From Tessaracoccus lapidicaptus (GTDB taxonomy: Bacteria; Actinomycetota; Actinomycetes; Propionibacteriales; Propionibacteriaceae): a DNA stretch of 64,000 nucleotides. The stretch lies in assembly GCF_001693815.1 (NCBI RefSeq), contig NZ_MBQD01000020.1:62001-126000 (forward strand), written 5' to 3'. Positions 52,804-62,148 of this stretch are shown here, piece after piece; within the stretch, counting starts at the first letter, position 1; the number at the start of each line of letters is the position of its first letter. Under the pieces are notes generated by a model. It was not told where the DNA came from. It saw nothing but the letters and a program-made list of their open reading frames with translations, and did no database searches. Made by a program: the position numbers and the translations under genes.

Positions 52804-55800
52804 TCACTCGCGGTCTTCGAGGTCGCCCTCGACCTCGAGGTAGACCTGCTGCATCGCGGCCAGGGTGTCGGCGTCGGGCTCGGCCCACAGGCCACGCTCG
52901 GCGGCCTCGTGAAGTCGCTCGACGATGCCGCGCAGTGCCCACGGGTTCGACTTGCGCAAGAACTCCTGGTTGGTCTCGTCGAGGACGTACTCCTGGGCGA
53001 GCTTGTCGTACATCCAGTCGTGCACCACCCCGGCGGTGGCGTCGAAGCCGAAGAGGTAGTCGACGGTGGCGGCCAGCTCGAAGGCGCCCTTGTAGCCGTG
53101 CCGCTGCATGGCGGCGATCCAGCGCGGGTTGACCACCCGAGCCCGGAAGACGCGGGCGGTCTCCTCCGACAGGGTGCGGGTGCGGATCGAGTCCGGCGAA
53201 CTGGAGTCGCCGACGTACGCCTTCGGATCGGCACCGGTCAGCGCGCGGACCGTGGCGACCATGCCGCCGTGGTACTGGAAGTAGTCGTCGGAGTCGGCGA
53301 TGTCGTGCTCGGCGGAGTCGACGTTCTTGGCGGCGACCTTGATGCGGCGGTAGTTGGCGCGCATGTCGTCGGCGGCCGGGGCACCGTCGAGGTCGCGGCC
53401 GTAGGCGAAGCCGCCCCACGCGGTGTAGACCTCGGCGAGGTCGTTGTCGTCGCGCCAGGTGCCGGACTCGATGACCTGCAGGATGCCGGCGCCGTACGAC
53501 CCGGGCTTGGACCCGAAGATGCGGGTCCTCGCGCGGCGGGCGTCGCCGTGCTCGGCCAGGTCGGCGGCGAAGTGGGCGCGCACGTAGTTCGCCTCGGCCG
53601 GCTCGTCGAGGTCGGCCACCATCCGCACCGCGTCGTCGAGCATCGCCACGACGTGCGGGAACGCGTCGCGGAAGAAGCCCGAGATCCGGACGGTGACGTC
53701 GATGCGCGGGCGGCCGAGCTCCTCGAGCGGGACGATGACCAGCTCGCGGACCCGACGGGACTCGGCGTCCCACTCCGGACGCACCCCGAGCAGCGCCAGC
53801 ACCTCGGCGACGTCGTCCCCGGAGGTCCGCATGGCGCTGGTGCCCCACACCGACAGTCCGACCGACGTGGGATAGGTGCCGGTCTCGTCGAGGTACTTCT
53901 GCACCAGCGAGTGGGCCATCGCCTGGCCGGTCTGCCAGGCCAGCCTGCTGGGGACGGCCCGCGGGTCGACGGTGTAGAAGTTGCGGCCCGTCGGCAGCAC
54001 GTTCACCAGGCCACGCAGGGGAGAGCCGGAGGGCCCGGCTGGCACGAACCCGCCAGCGAGCGCGTGGAGGACCGCGTCGAGCTCGCCGGTCGTCCCGGCC
54101 AGGCGGGGGACGACCTGCTCGGCCGCGAACCTCAGCACCTGCTGGACCTCCGGCGCGTCATGCAGCGTGGTCGCGAACGTCGGGTCCCAGTCAGCCGCCT
54201 CCATTGCCTCGACCAGCGCCCGGGCCCGCGCCTCCGTCTCGTCGACCGCCTGGAGATCGGCGCCATCCTTGAGGCCGAGCGCGGCCCGCAGGCCGGGGAC
54301 CGCGTTGCCGACGCCGCCCCACACCTGCGCGGCGCGCAGGATCGAGAGCACCAGGTTGACGCGGGCCTCTCCTGTCGGCGCCGCGCCCAGGATGTGGAGG
54401 CCGTCGCGGATCTGGGCGTCCTTGATCTCACACAGCCAGCCGTCGACGTGGAGCAGGAAGTCGTCGAACTCCTCGTCGTCGGGGCGCTCCTCCAGGCCGA
54501 GGTCACGGTGCAGTTGGGCGGCGTGCATGAGCTGCCAAATCTCACCCCGGATGGCCGCTAGCTTGGCGGGGTCCATCGCGGAGATCTTGTCGTACTCCTC
54601 GAGCAGACCCTCGAGTCGTGCGATGTCGCCGTAGGACTCCGCGCGCGCCATGGGCGGCACGAGGTGGTCGACGATCGTCGCATGCGCGCGTCGCTTGGCC
54701 TGCGCGCCCTCGCCCGGGTCATTGACCAGGAACGGGTAGATCAGCGGCAGGTTCGCGATCGCGGCGTCGGGGCCGCAGGCGGCGGACAGTGCGGCATTCT
54801 TGCCGGGCAGCCACTCCATCGAGCCGTGCTTGCCCAGGTGCACCACCGCGTGTGCCCCGAAGCCCCCGGCCTCGACGCCCGCCGCGAGCCAGCGGTAGGC
54901 CGCGAGGTAGTGGTGGCTGGGCGCCAGATCGGGGTCGTGGTAGATCGCGACCGGGTTCTCGCCGAAGCCGCGCGGAGGCTGGATCAGGATCACGACGTTG
55001 CCCGCCTGCAGGGTGGCGAGCACGATCGCGCCGTCATCGTTCACGAACAGGCCGCCCGGTGACTCGCCCCACGCCTCGACCATGGCATCACGCAGAGACG
55101 CCGGAAGGTCGGCCGTCCAGGCGTCGTACGCCGTCTTGCCGATGCGCACGTGCGCATCGGTGAGGTGTGCGTTGGTGAGCCACTCCTCGTCCTGCCCACC
55201 GGCGGCGATCAGGGCATGGATCAGCGCGTCGCCGGCCTCCGTGTCGTCCGGCAGGTCGAGGAGCGGCAGCACCGGGTTGTCGGCGCCGAGGTCGTAGCCG
55301 TCCTCACGCAGGCGGCGCAGCAGCCGGATGGCCGAGACCGGCGTGTCGAGGCCGACCGCGTTGCCGATCCGCGCGTGCTTCGTGGGATAGGCGCTCAGCA
55401 TCAGCGCGATCCGCTTCTCGCCGGTGGGCACCCGCCGCAGGACGGCATGGTTGACCGCGATGCCGGCCACCCGGGCGCAGCGTTCCGGATCGGCGACGTA
55501 CGCCGGCAGACCCTCGGCGTCGATCTCCTTGAACGAGAACGGCGCGGTCGTGATCCGGCCGTCGAACTCGGGGATGGCGATCTGGCTGGCGTAGTCCAGC
55601 GGGCTGATCCCGTCGTCGGAGGCGTCCCACTCGTCGCGGCCGTTGGTCAGGCACAAGCCCTGTAGCACCGGGATGTCGAGGGCTGCCATCCGCTCCACGT
55701 CCCACGCTTCGTCGTCGCCGCCGGCACTGGCCGTGGCCGGGGCGCTGCCGCCTGCCGCGAGCACCGTCACGACGAGGGCGTCGAGCGTCCCGAGCGCCTC

Positions 55801-56415
55801 GTAGAGGTCATCGGGCGCCGAGCGGAGCGACCCGGCGAAGATCGGGACGCCGACCGCTCGGCCGGTCGCGTCGATCGCGTCGGCGAGGGCGTGCGCGAAC
55901 ACGTTATTGCCGCTGGCCTCGTGCGCGCGGTAGTAGAGCACGCCCACGCGAGGCAGGTCGCCGGCGCGGCCGGACGGCCGGTCGGCGTACCCCCACGCCG
56001 GGATCGCCACGGGCGGCTCGAAGCCCTCGCCGGTCAGCAGCACGGTGTCGGAGAGGAAGGCGTGCAATTGGGCGAGGTTGGCCGGACCGCCCTCGGCCAG
56101 GTAGCGGTGTGCCTCGGCGGCTGTCCCCATCGGAACTGTGGAGAGCTCCATCAGCTCGGCGTTCGGCTGCTGCTCGCCGCCGAGGATCACCAGCGGGGTG
56201 CCGGCCTCGCGCACGGTCGAGAGGCCGGGCCACAGGTCGTGAGGCGAGCCGAGCAGGCGTACGACGACGAGGTCGGCCCCGGCGATGAGTGCCGTGAGCT
56301 CGGCGTCGGTGCTGCGGGCGGGGTTCCCCCAGACATAGCCGGCGACACTGGCGCGAGCAGACAGCAGGTCCGTGTCGGAAGTCGACAACAGTGCGATGCG
56401 GGTAGGCGCAGCCAT
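52804..56415 (-). CDS. cobN: Cobaltochelatase subunit CobN
   Basis: This is a 1203-residue CobN/BchH-type chelatase, the large porphyrinoid-binding subunit that inserts Co2+ into hydrogenobyrinate a,c-diamide with the AAA+/VWA partner. Recognisable blocks are AVVHLGKHGSMEWLPGKN (about 520), DVTVRISGFFRDAFPHVV (about 905), GSYGAGILQVIESGTW (about 970) and NPRWIAAMQRHGYKGAFE (about 1100). It leads the operon cobN-cobF-cobQ-cobK-cobU-ferredoxin. GGAGGAGG lies upstream of ATG 56415, behind riboswitch 4. Confidence 0.93.
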   Translation of the reverse strand: MAAPTRIALLSTSDTDLLSARASVAGYVWGNPARSTDAELTALIAGADLVVVRLLGSPHDLWPGLSTVREAGTPLVILGGEQQPNAELMELSTVPMGTAAEAHRYLAEGGPANLAQLHAFLSDTVLLTGEGFEPPVAIPAWGYADRPSGRAGDLPRVGVLYYRAHEASGNNVFAHALADAIDATGRAVGVPIFAGSLRSAPDDLYEALGTLDALVVTVLAAGGSAPATASAGGDDEAWDVERMAALDIPVLQGLCLTNGRDEWDASDDGISPLDYASQIAIPEFDGRITTAPFSFKEIDAEGLPAYVADPERCARVAGIAVNHAVLRRVPTGEKRIALMLSAYPTKHARIGNAVGLDTPVSAIRLLRRLREDGYDLGADNPVLPLLDLPDDTEAGDALIHALIAAGGQDEEWLTNAHLTDAHVRIGKTAYDAWTADLPASLRDAMVEAWGESPGGLFVNDDGAIVLATLQAGNVVILIQPPRGFGENPVAIYHDPDLAPSHHYLAAYRWLAAGVEAGGFGAHAVVHLGKHGSMEWLPGKNAALSAACGPDAAIANLPLIYPFLVNDPGEGAQAKRRAHATIVDHLVPPMARAESYGDIARLEGLLEEYDKISAMDPAKLAAIRGEIWQLMHAAQLHRDLGLEERPDDEEFDDFLLHVDGWLCEIKDAQIRDGLHILGAAPTGEARVNLVLSILRAAQVWGGVGNAVPGLRAALGLKDGADLQAVDETEARARALVEAMEAADWDPTFATTLHDAPEVQQVLRFAAEQVVPRLAGTTGELDAVLHALAGGFVPAGPSGSPLRGLVNVLPTGRNFYTVDPRAVPSRLAWQTGQAMAHSLVQKYLDETGTYPTSVGLSVWGTSAMRTSGDDVAEVLALLGVRPEWDAESRRVRELVIVPLEELGRPRIDVTVRISGFFRDAFPHVVAMLDDAVRMVADLDEPAEANYVRAHFAADLAEHGDARRARTRIFGSKPGSYGAGILQVIESGTWRDDNDLAEVYTAWGGFAYGRDLDGAPAADDMRANYRRIKVAAKNVDSAEHDIADSDDYFQYHGGMVATVRALTGADPKAYVGDSSSPDSIRTRTLSEETARVFRARVVNPRWIAAMQRHGYKGAFELAATVDYLFGFDATAGVVHDWMYDKLAQEYVLDETNQEFLRKSNPWALRGIVERLHEAAERGLWAEPDADTLAAMQQVYLEVEGDLEDRE

Positions 56416-56465
56416 GGGCCGGTTTCCTCCTCCGGGGTTCTCGCCCCGTCAATCGGTGGGATAAG

Positions 56466-56551
56466 CCCATGGCCAGTGTCTGGCTGCGTCTTGTCGACGT
56501 CACAGTGGCGGAACCGCCCCGGACTCTCACCGGGTTCCTGCACCACGAGCA
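56466..56551 (-). promoter_or_regulatory. Cobalamin riboswitch 4 (cobN operon)
   Basis: On the minus strand the core GGAACCCGGTGAGAGTCCGG (56519-56538) is followed by GCCACTGTGA (56500-56509) and the B12-box part GCAGCCAGACACTGGCC (56471-56487). A -10-like TAGGCT (56558-56563) predicts a start near 56551. A CGGGG/CCCCG hairpin (about 56432-56449) then abuts the GGAGGAGG ribosome site of cobN, a likely expression platform. Confidence 0.85.
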
Positions 56552-56579
56552 GTTCGCAGCCTACGGGAGAATCACCCCC

Positions 56580-57158
56580 ATGCCTCACCCGGTCTATCTC
56601 GTCCGCCACGGCCAGTCGCAGTGGAACGTCCGCCGCCTGACCCAGGGACAGACCGCTCATCCGCCGCTGACCGATCTCGGGCGCTCGCAGTCGGCCGCAG
56701 CGGCGGAGCTGATCGCAGAAGACCTCAAGGACGTGGGGCTGTCCGCTGACCGTCTCGTCAGCAGCGACCTGACCCGCGCGGCGCAGACCGCCGCGGTCAT
56801 CGGCCGCCGGCTGCAGCTGACTCCGGAGTCGGACCCCCGCCTGCGCGAGCAACATCTGGGTGACCTGGAGGGCCGAACCTACGAGGAGACCTGGGCCGCA
56901 GCGGAGGGCTTCGACTGGTCGGACCCAACGCAGCCGATCGCGGGTGGGGAGTCGCTCATGGACGTGTACGACCGCATGGGTGCTGTGCTCAGCGACCTCG
57001 AACGCGGTTCCGTATCCGTCCTGGTGTCGCACGGGGACGCGATACGGTCCGCCGTCGCGTACCTCCAAGGCATGAAGCCACACGAAGCACCGTGGGTCGA
57101 CGTCCCCAACGGGGCCGTGGCCCGCATCGACGACCACCTCACGTGGCTTGGACAATGA
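56580..57158 (+). CDS. Histidine phosphatase family protein, likely alpha-ribazole phosphatase
   Basis: The 192-residue protein has LVRHGQSQWNVR (catalytic His near residue 10), SSDLTRAAQTA (about 60), REQHLGDLEGR (about 83-93) and VSHGDAIRS (second His near 147). In this context it probably removes phosphate from alpha-ribazole-5'-phosphate or adenosylcobalamin-5'-phosphate, the role of Salmonella CobC; broader specificity cannot be excluded. ATG 56580 lies 7 nt after GAGAAT and looks leaderless. It is divergent from cobN and overlaps cobA (ATGA). Confidence 0.82.
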   Translation: MPHPVYLVRHGQSQWNVRRLTQGQTAHPPLTDLGRSQSAAAAELIAEDLKDVGLSADRLVSSDLTRAAQTAAVIGRRLQLTPESDPRLREQHLGDLEGRTYEETWAAAEGFDWSDPTQPIAGGESLMDVYDRMGAVLSDLERGSVSVLVSHGDAIRSAVAYLQGMKPHEAPWVDVPNGAVARIDDHLTWLGQ

Positions 57159-57916
57159 CGCTCATGCCTGACCAAGCCCTTTGCCTGGACCCAGCCTCCT
57201 TCGCCGGAGTCACCCTCGTCGGCGCCGGTCCAGGCGACCCGGACCTCATCACGATCGCCGGCCTCAAGGCGCTGCTCGGCGCGGATGTCGTCGTGACCGA
57301 TCGGCTGGTGCCTCATGAGTTGCTTGCGGGGCTCGCTCCCGATGTGGAGCTCATCGACGTCGCCAAGTTCCCGCGCAGCCGGTTGACCGCCCAAAAAGAC
57401 ATCAACGCCGTCCTGCTCGAGCGGGCACGAGCCGGAAAGAGGGTCGTCCGCCTCAAGGGAGGCGATAGCTGCGTCTTCGGACGAGGTTTCGAGGAGGTGC
57501 TTCACCTGCAACAAGCCGGGGTCCCGGTCCGTGTCATCCCCGGCCTCTCCTCGTCCATCTCCGTACCAGCGCTGGCGGGAATCTCCGTCACACACCGAGG
57601 TGTCGTCCACGACTTCACCGTCGTCTCAGGACATGTACCGCCCCGCCACCCTGACAGCCTTGTCAACTGGGACGCTCTGGCCGCATCAAGAGGCACGATC
57701 GTTCTGATGGTGGCCGTCCAAAACGCCGCTGTGATCGCCCAGACCCTCATCGATGGCGGACGCCACACCGGTCAGCCCGCGGCCATCGTCGTGGACGGAT
57801 CAATGGCGAGCGAACGCGTCATCCGCACGACCTTGAGTCAACTCGGGGAGTCGATCGACAACGAAGAGGTACAGCCGCCGGCGATCATTGTGGTCGGTGA
57901 CGTAGCCGCGCTCTGA
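57155..57916 (+). CDS. cobA: Uroporphyrinogen-III C-methyltransferase (CobA)
   Basis: The 253-residue SAM-dependent enzyme makes precorrin-2, the pathway entry. It has VTLVGAGPGDPDLITIAGL (about 19-37), DRLVPHELL, and RLKGGDSCVFGRGFEEV (about 97-113; Ser-Cys replace the commoner Pro-Phe). HRGVVHDFTVVSGH follows near 150. There is no HemD or CysG fusion. The ATG at 57155 overlaps the phosphatase stop; a second ATG lies three codons on. It is the last intact gene of the island. Confidence 0.88.
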   Translation: MTLMPDQALCLDPASFAGVTLVGAGPGDPDLITIAGLKALLGADVVVTDRLVPHELLAGLAPDVELIDVAKFPRSRLTAQKDINAVLLERARAGKRVVRLKGGDSCVFGRGFEEVLHLQQAGVPVRVIPGLSSSISVPALAGISVTHRGVVHDFTVVSGHVPPRHPDSLVNWDALAASRGTIVLMVAVQNAAVIAQTLIDGGRHTGQPAAIVVDGSMASERVIRTTLSQLGESIDNEEVQPPAIIVVGDVAAL

Positions 57917-57975
57917 CGTGCCCCTCATGTTCCTGGGCAAGGGATGCCTACTCCGGAGCCGCCACACCCGGGGAA

Positions 57976-58335
57976 GTGCCACCCGTGACGGTTTCGGTCA
58001 GCCTCGCGCTGCTCGCCGCGGTGCCGTTGGCGCCTGACACGGTGCTGGTCTTCCACAGAGCACCACGGGGACGAACAGGGGCAGGAGGCCCGGTCGATCG
58101 TGCACGTCGCCGCGACGGCCACGGGCCGTCGGCCTCTGCGCACCGGGAGTCTCGGATCTCGCCTCTCCCGCTGAGCTGAGGGTGCCGGGGTGACGCTTTC
58201 GCTGGGCGGCTCGATTCTGGCCTGGTCGCCCGTGGCGCGCCCGTGGGCGATCCGGGGACTCGTCGCTTGGGCACTGACGCTGGATGCGGGGCCTTCTCTA
58301 CCTCGTGTGGGGGCTGGCTTGGACCGTGGGTGAGG
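57976..58335 (+). pseudogene. Decayed LysE/RhtB-type exporter
   Basis: One frame opens with VSLALLAAVPLAPDTVLVF, which resembles the LysE N-terminus (PGPDT motif). Another frame then gives IVHVAATATG, matching the second helix. After a stop, a third stretch (LAWSPVARPWAIRGLVAWAL) resembles the C-terminal end. No single frame covers these parts and most of the middle is missing. The assignment rests on pattern only. Confidence 0.4.
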
Positions 58336-58629
58336 AGCTCGCGCCCTTGGGCGTTCCGAAACCTCTGCTCGACTTTAGGCAGCTGGTTGCCCAGCATCGT
58401 GGTGATGGATAGACGCGGGTAGTGAGCCTGGCTCTCCGAACCCACTTGCGATTCGAGTCATGCCGCGCTTATGTCCCGAAAACGCCAGCGCAAGCCCTCT
58501 ATTGCGAGCAGACAGCATCAAGACGGTGCAGGGTCGGGCCGCTGGCTTGTGCGCGTCTGCGCAGGTCAGAGCACACGCCGGCAAGTGGGGTCAAACAAGC
58601 CAGTTGCTAGACGAGCACGCGCTGGAGGT
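58336..58629. other. Gene-free right edge of the island
   Basis: No supported gene. A 42-codon frame (58284-58412) starts MRGLLYLVWGLAWTVGEEL and could encode a short hydrophobic peptide, but has no ribosome site. Composition is less biased to G+C at third positions than in neighbouring genes, as expected for non-coding or decayed DNA. Confidence 0.4.
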
Positions 58630-58664
58630 CCAGAGGTCACAGGGTCAAATCCTGTCCCCGCTAC
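58630..58664 (+). repeat. Right copy of tRNA-fMet 3'-end repeat (candidate att site)
   Basis: It matches 33096-33130 at 32 of 35 positions. Two of the three changes form a compensating pair in the T-stem (G-C to A-T: ACAGG/CCTGT). The third turns the T-loop from TTC to GTC. Upstream GCTGG may be a trace of the anticodon stem. It is not a functional tRNA. Confidence 0.7.
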
Positions 58665-58667
58665 GAC

Positions 58668-58714
58668 AGAAGGTCCGGATCGGCCATAAGGCCGGCCCGG
58701 ACCTTCTCCCTTTT
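58668..58714 (+). terminator. Intrinsic terminator behind the tRNA remnant
   Basis: AGAAGGTCCGG (58668-58678) pairs perfectly with CCGGACCTTCT (58697-58707), with an inner GGCC-ATAA-GGCC stem, and is followed by CCCTTTT. It starts 4 bp after the remnant and probably was the terminator of the tRNA gene before insertion. Confidence 0.85.
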
Positions 58715-58759
58715 CCCGCCGCTACGCTGGCCCCTGTGAGCTCGTGGAAGGAGCCCGGG

Positions 58760-59545
58760 ATGACCGAGACGAGACCCGTGGAGTTCCCGGGCGCGGACGG
58801 CAGCACGCTCGTGGGGCGCCTGGAGCTGCCGGACCGGCCGCCCCGGGCGACCGCCCTCTTCGCACACTGCTTCACCTGCGGCAAGGACGTCGCCGCCGCG
58901 TCGCGGATCGCCCGGGCGCTGCGCGCCGAGGGGTTCGCCGTCCTGCGGTTCGACTTCACCGGCCTCGGCGAATCCGAGGGCGACTTCGTCGACACCACCT
59001 TCAGCACCAACATCGACGACCTGGTGCGGGCCGCCGACCATCTCCGCGCGACCCTCTCGGCCCCCAGCCTGCTGATCGGCCACTCGCTCGGCGGCGCCGC
59101 CGTGCTGGCCGCGGCCGCCGCGATCCCTGAGGCGCGCGCCGTCGTCACCATCGCCGCGCCTGCGGATCCGCAGCACGTCACGCACCTGTTCGGGGACCAG
59201 CTGCCGGGCCACGCCGACTGGGACGACGTCGAGGTGACCCTCGCCGGCCGGCCGTTCCGGGTCAGCCGCAGGTTCCTCGACGACATCGACGAGCACCCGC
59301 AACGCCAGCGCATCGCGCAGCTCGATCGGGCGCTGCTCGTCATGCACTCTCCCACCGACGCCGTCGTCGGCATCGACAACGCCGGCCGGATCTTCGAGGC
59401 GGCCCGGCACCCGAAGTCCTTCGTGGCCCTCGACGGCGCGGACCACCTCCTGACCAGGCGCGAGGACGCCCAGTACGTCGCGGACATCGTCGCGGCCTGG
59501 GTCCACCGTTACCTCCCGGACGCCCCCTCTGAGCCGGGCGTGTGA
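58760..59545 (+). CDS. Alpha/beta hydrolase
   Basis: The 261-residue serine hydrolase has an oxyanion-hole strand ALFAHCFTCGKD (about 33-44), RFDFTGLGESEG (about 66-77), nucleophile elbow GHSLGG with Ser near 112, Asp in HSPTDAVVGIDNA and His in DGADHLL. It resembles the hydrolases often joined to OsmC in bacteria. No signal peptide is seen; substrate unknown. ATG 58760 has AAGGAG upstream. It is the first gene right of the island and was probably the neighbour of the tRNA. Confidence 0.85.
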   Translation: MTETRPVEFPGADGSTLVGRLELPDRPPRATALFAHCFTCGKDVAAASRIARALRAEGFAVLRFDFTGLGESEGDFVDTTFSTNIDDLVRAADHLRATLSAPSLLIGHSLGGAAVLAAAAAIPEARAVVTIAAPADPQHVTHLFGDQLPGHADWDDVEVTLAGRPFRVSRRFLDDIDEHPQRQRIAQLDRALLVMHSPTDAVVGIDNAGRIFEAARHPKSFVALDGADHLLTRREDAQYVADIVAAWVHRYLPDAPSEPGV

Positions 59546-59631
59546 CGACCGGGGACGGACTCTCCGAACGGCCTCGGGGGCCGCACCCGCGCGGGTAGTG
59601 TGGAAGATCCACCGGATCGAGGAGGACTGGC

Positions 59632-60780
59632 ATGGATCTACTCAACCGAACCGACATCCAGACACTGGCGGCGTCCGGGGGTGACGGGTTGCACGTGTCG
59701 ATGTTCATCCCCACGCACCGCTACGGCGGCGAGGTCCAGGGCGATCAGCTGCAATGGAAGAACCTCGTCAGCGCCGTCGACGCGCTGCTGACCGACGAGA
59801 TGCGGCGCTCGGAGCTCGACGCGTTGCTCGCCCCGGCGCGGGAACTGCAGAACGACAGCATGGCGTGGCAACACATGAGCGACGGCCTGGCGATGTTCCT
59901 CAGCCCTCAGGGCCATCACACCTACCGCATCCCGGCGTCGCTGCCGCTGCTCGCGACCGCGGGGGACCACTTCGTGACCGGCCCGCTGATGCGGCTCCTC
60001 TCGGGTGACGCCCACTTCCTCCTCATGGCCATCAGCCAGGGGCAGGTGCGTCTCATGGACGGCAGCCGGCACACCGTGCGCCAGATCGAACTCGACGACG
60101 TCCCCACCAGCATGTCGGACGTCGTGGAACCCGACGGCCGCTCGGCCCCCATGGCCCGGGCCCTGACCGGGGGACGGGGCGGGCGCGCCGTGTTCTACGG
60201 TCACGGTGGCGGCGACGACGACGCCAAGAAGGAGGACCTCGTCCGGTTCCTCCGCGAGGTGGCCGCGGGCATGCGCGACATCCTCGCCGGGCAGACGGCG
60301 CCGCTGATCCTGGTGGGGCTCGAGCAGAACGTCTCGGCCTACCGCGACCTCAACGGCTATGCCAACGTCCTGGACGAGGCCGTGCTGCGTAACCCCGACG
60401 ACCTGTCGGCCGAGGAGTTGCACCGGCTGGCGTGGCCCATTGTCGAGGCGCGCCTGCGGGCGGACCGCACGGCGCTCATCGACCGGTTCCGGTCGCTCAC
60501 CGGCAGCGGGAAGGTCTCCGACGACCTGGCCGTGATCACGGAGGCCGCCGCGCAGGGCCGGGTCGACACGCTGTTCATCCGCTCGGATCCGTGGTGCTGG
60601 GAAGAGGTGGTCGCCCCGAGCGACACCCCCGTCGTCCGGTTGGGTGCCGACGAGCGCTTCGTGGTCTGCGAGGCCGTGGATCGCGCCGCCGTCGACACCC
60701 TCGCCAACGGGGGCACGGTCCACGCGACATCGCGGGAGGTGTCGGCGGAGGCGGGCGTCGCGGCGATCCTCCGGTTCTGA
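59632..60780 (+). CDS. baeRF-like (bacterial archaeo-eukaryotic release factor) family protein
   Basis: The 382-residue soluble protein opens with LHVSMFIPTHR near 20, then LMAISQGQVRLMDGSRHTVR near 130, GHGGGDDDAKKEDLVRFLREV near 190 and LILVGLEQNVSAYRDLNGY near 225. These match the eRF1-like families of unknown function that are often near stress genes. A true release-factor role is not established. ATG 59632 has GAGGAGG upstream, and a -10-like TAGTGT lies at about 59597. Confidence 0.65.
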   Translation: MDLLNRTDIQTLAASGGDGLHVSMFIPTHRYGGEVQGDQLQWKNLVSAVDALLTDEMRRSELDALLAPARELQNDSMAWQHMSDGLAMFLSPQGHHTYRIPASLPLLATAGDHFVTGPLMRLLSGDAHFLLMAISQGQVRLMDGSRHTVRQIELDDVPTSMSDVVEPDGRSAPMARALTGGRGGRAVFYGHGGGDDDAKKEDLVRFLREVAAGMRDILAGQTAPLILVGLEQNVSAYRDLNGYANVLDEAVLRNPDDLSAEELHRLAWPIVEARLRADRTALIDRFRSLTGSGKVSDDLAVITEAAAQGRVDTLFIRSDPWCWEEVVAPSDTPVVRLGADERFVVCEAVDRAAVDTLANGGTVHATSREVSAEAGVAAILRF

Positions 60781-60802
60781 CGCTCGAGGGGCCAGGCGCA
60801 TA

Positions 60803-61995
<1,193 letters not shown>

Positions 61996-62112
61996 GCGCC
62001 GCCCGCCGCCGCGGCGATCCCGCCCCGGACGAGCGTCCGGCAGCGGGGCGATGTGTCAGATCGGTAACGATTGCCGGGCCACCGTTGACACCCCTGGGAC
62101 GGCCACTGGAAC

Positions 62113-62124
62113 ATTGGCGCCAAT
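62113..62124 (+). promoter_or_regulatory. Palindromic candidate operator upstream of the LacI-type gene
   Basis: ATTGGCGCCAAT is a perfect palindrome with the central CG typical of LacI-family sites. It lies 24 bp before the start codon and 22 bp after a consensus -35 TTGACA (62085-62090). It would cover the -10 region, fitting autoregulation. No clear -10 is seen. Confidence 0.5.
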
Positions 62125-62148
62125 CTTTGAACGATCCACGGAGGGCCC

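Larger units (their letters stand above)
33096..58664 (+). mobile_element. Putative genomic island carrying cobalamin biosynthesis, inserted at tRNA-fMet
   Basis: The segment of about 25.6 kb lies between an intact tRNA-fMet and a second copy of the tRNA 3' end. Everything recognisable between them, except a decayed exporter at the right edge, serves cobalamin synthesis or cobalt uptake. Genes outside are unrelated chromosomal functions. No integrase, excisionase, relaxase or transposase is visible, so it is either an old element that has lost its mobility genes or a tRNA-targeted transfer by another route. The direction of transfer and donor cannot be read here. Confidence 0.6.

Noticed and set aside
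58600-58664. A second functional tRNA at the right edge of the island
   Set aside because: There is no acceptor 5' strand, D-arm or complete anticodon arm, and the T-loop begins GTC instead of TTC.
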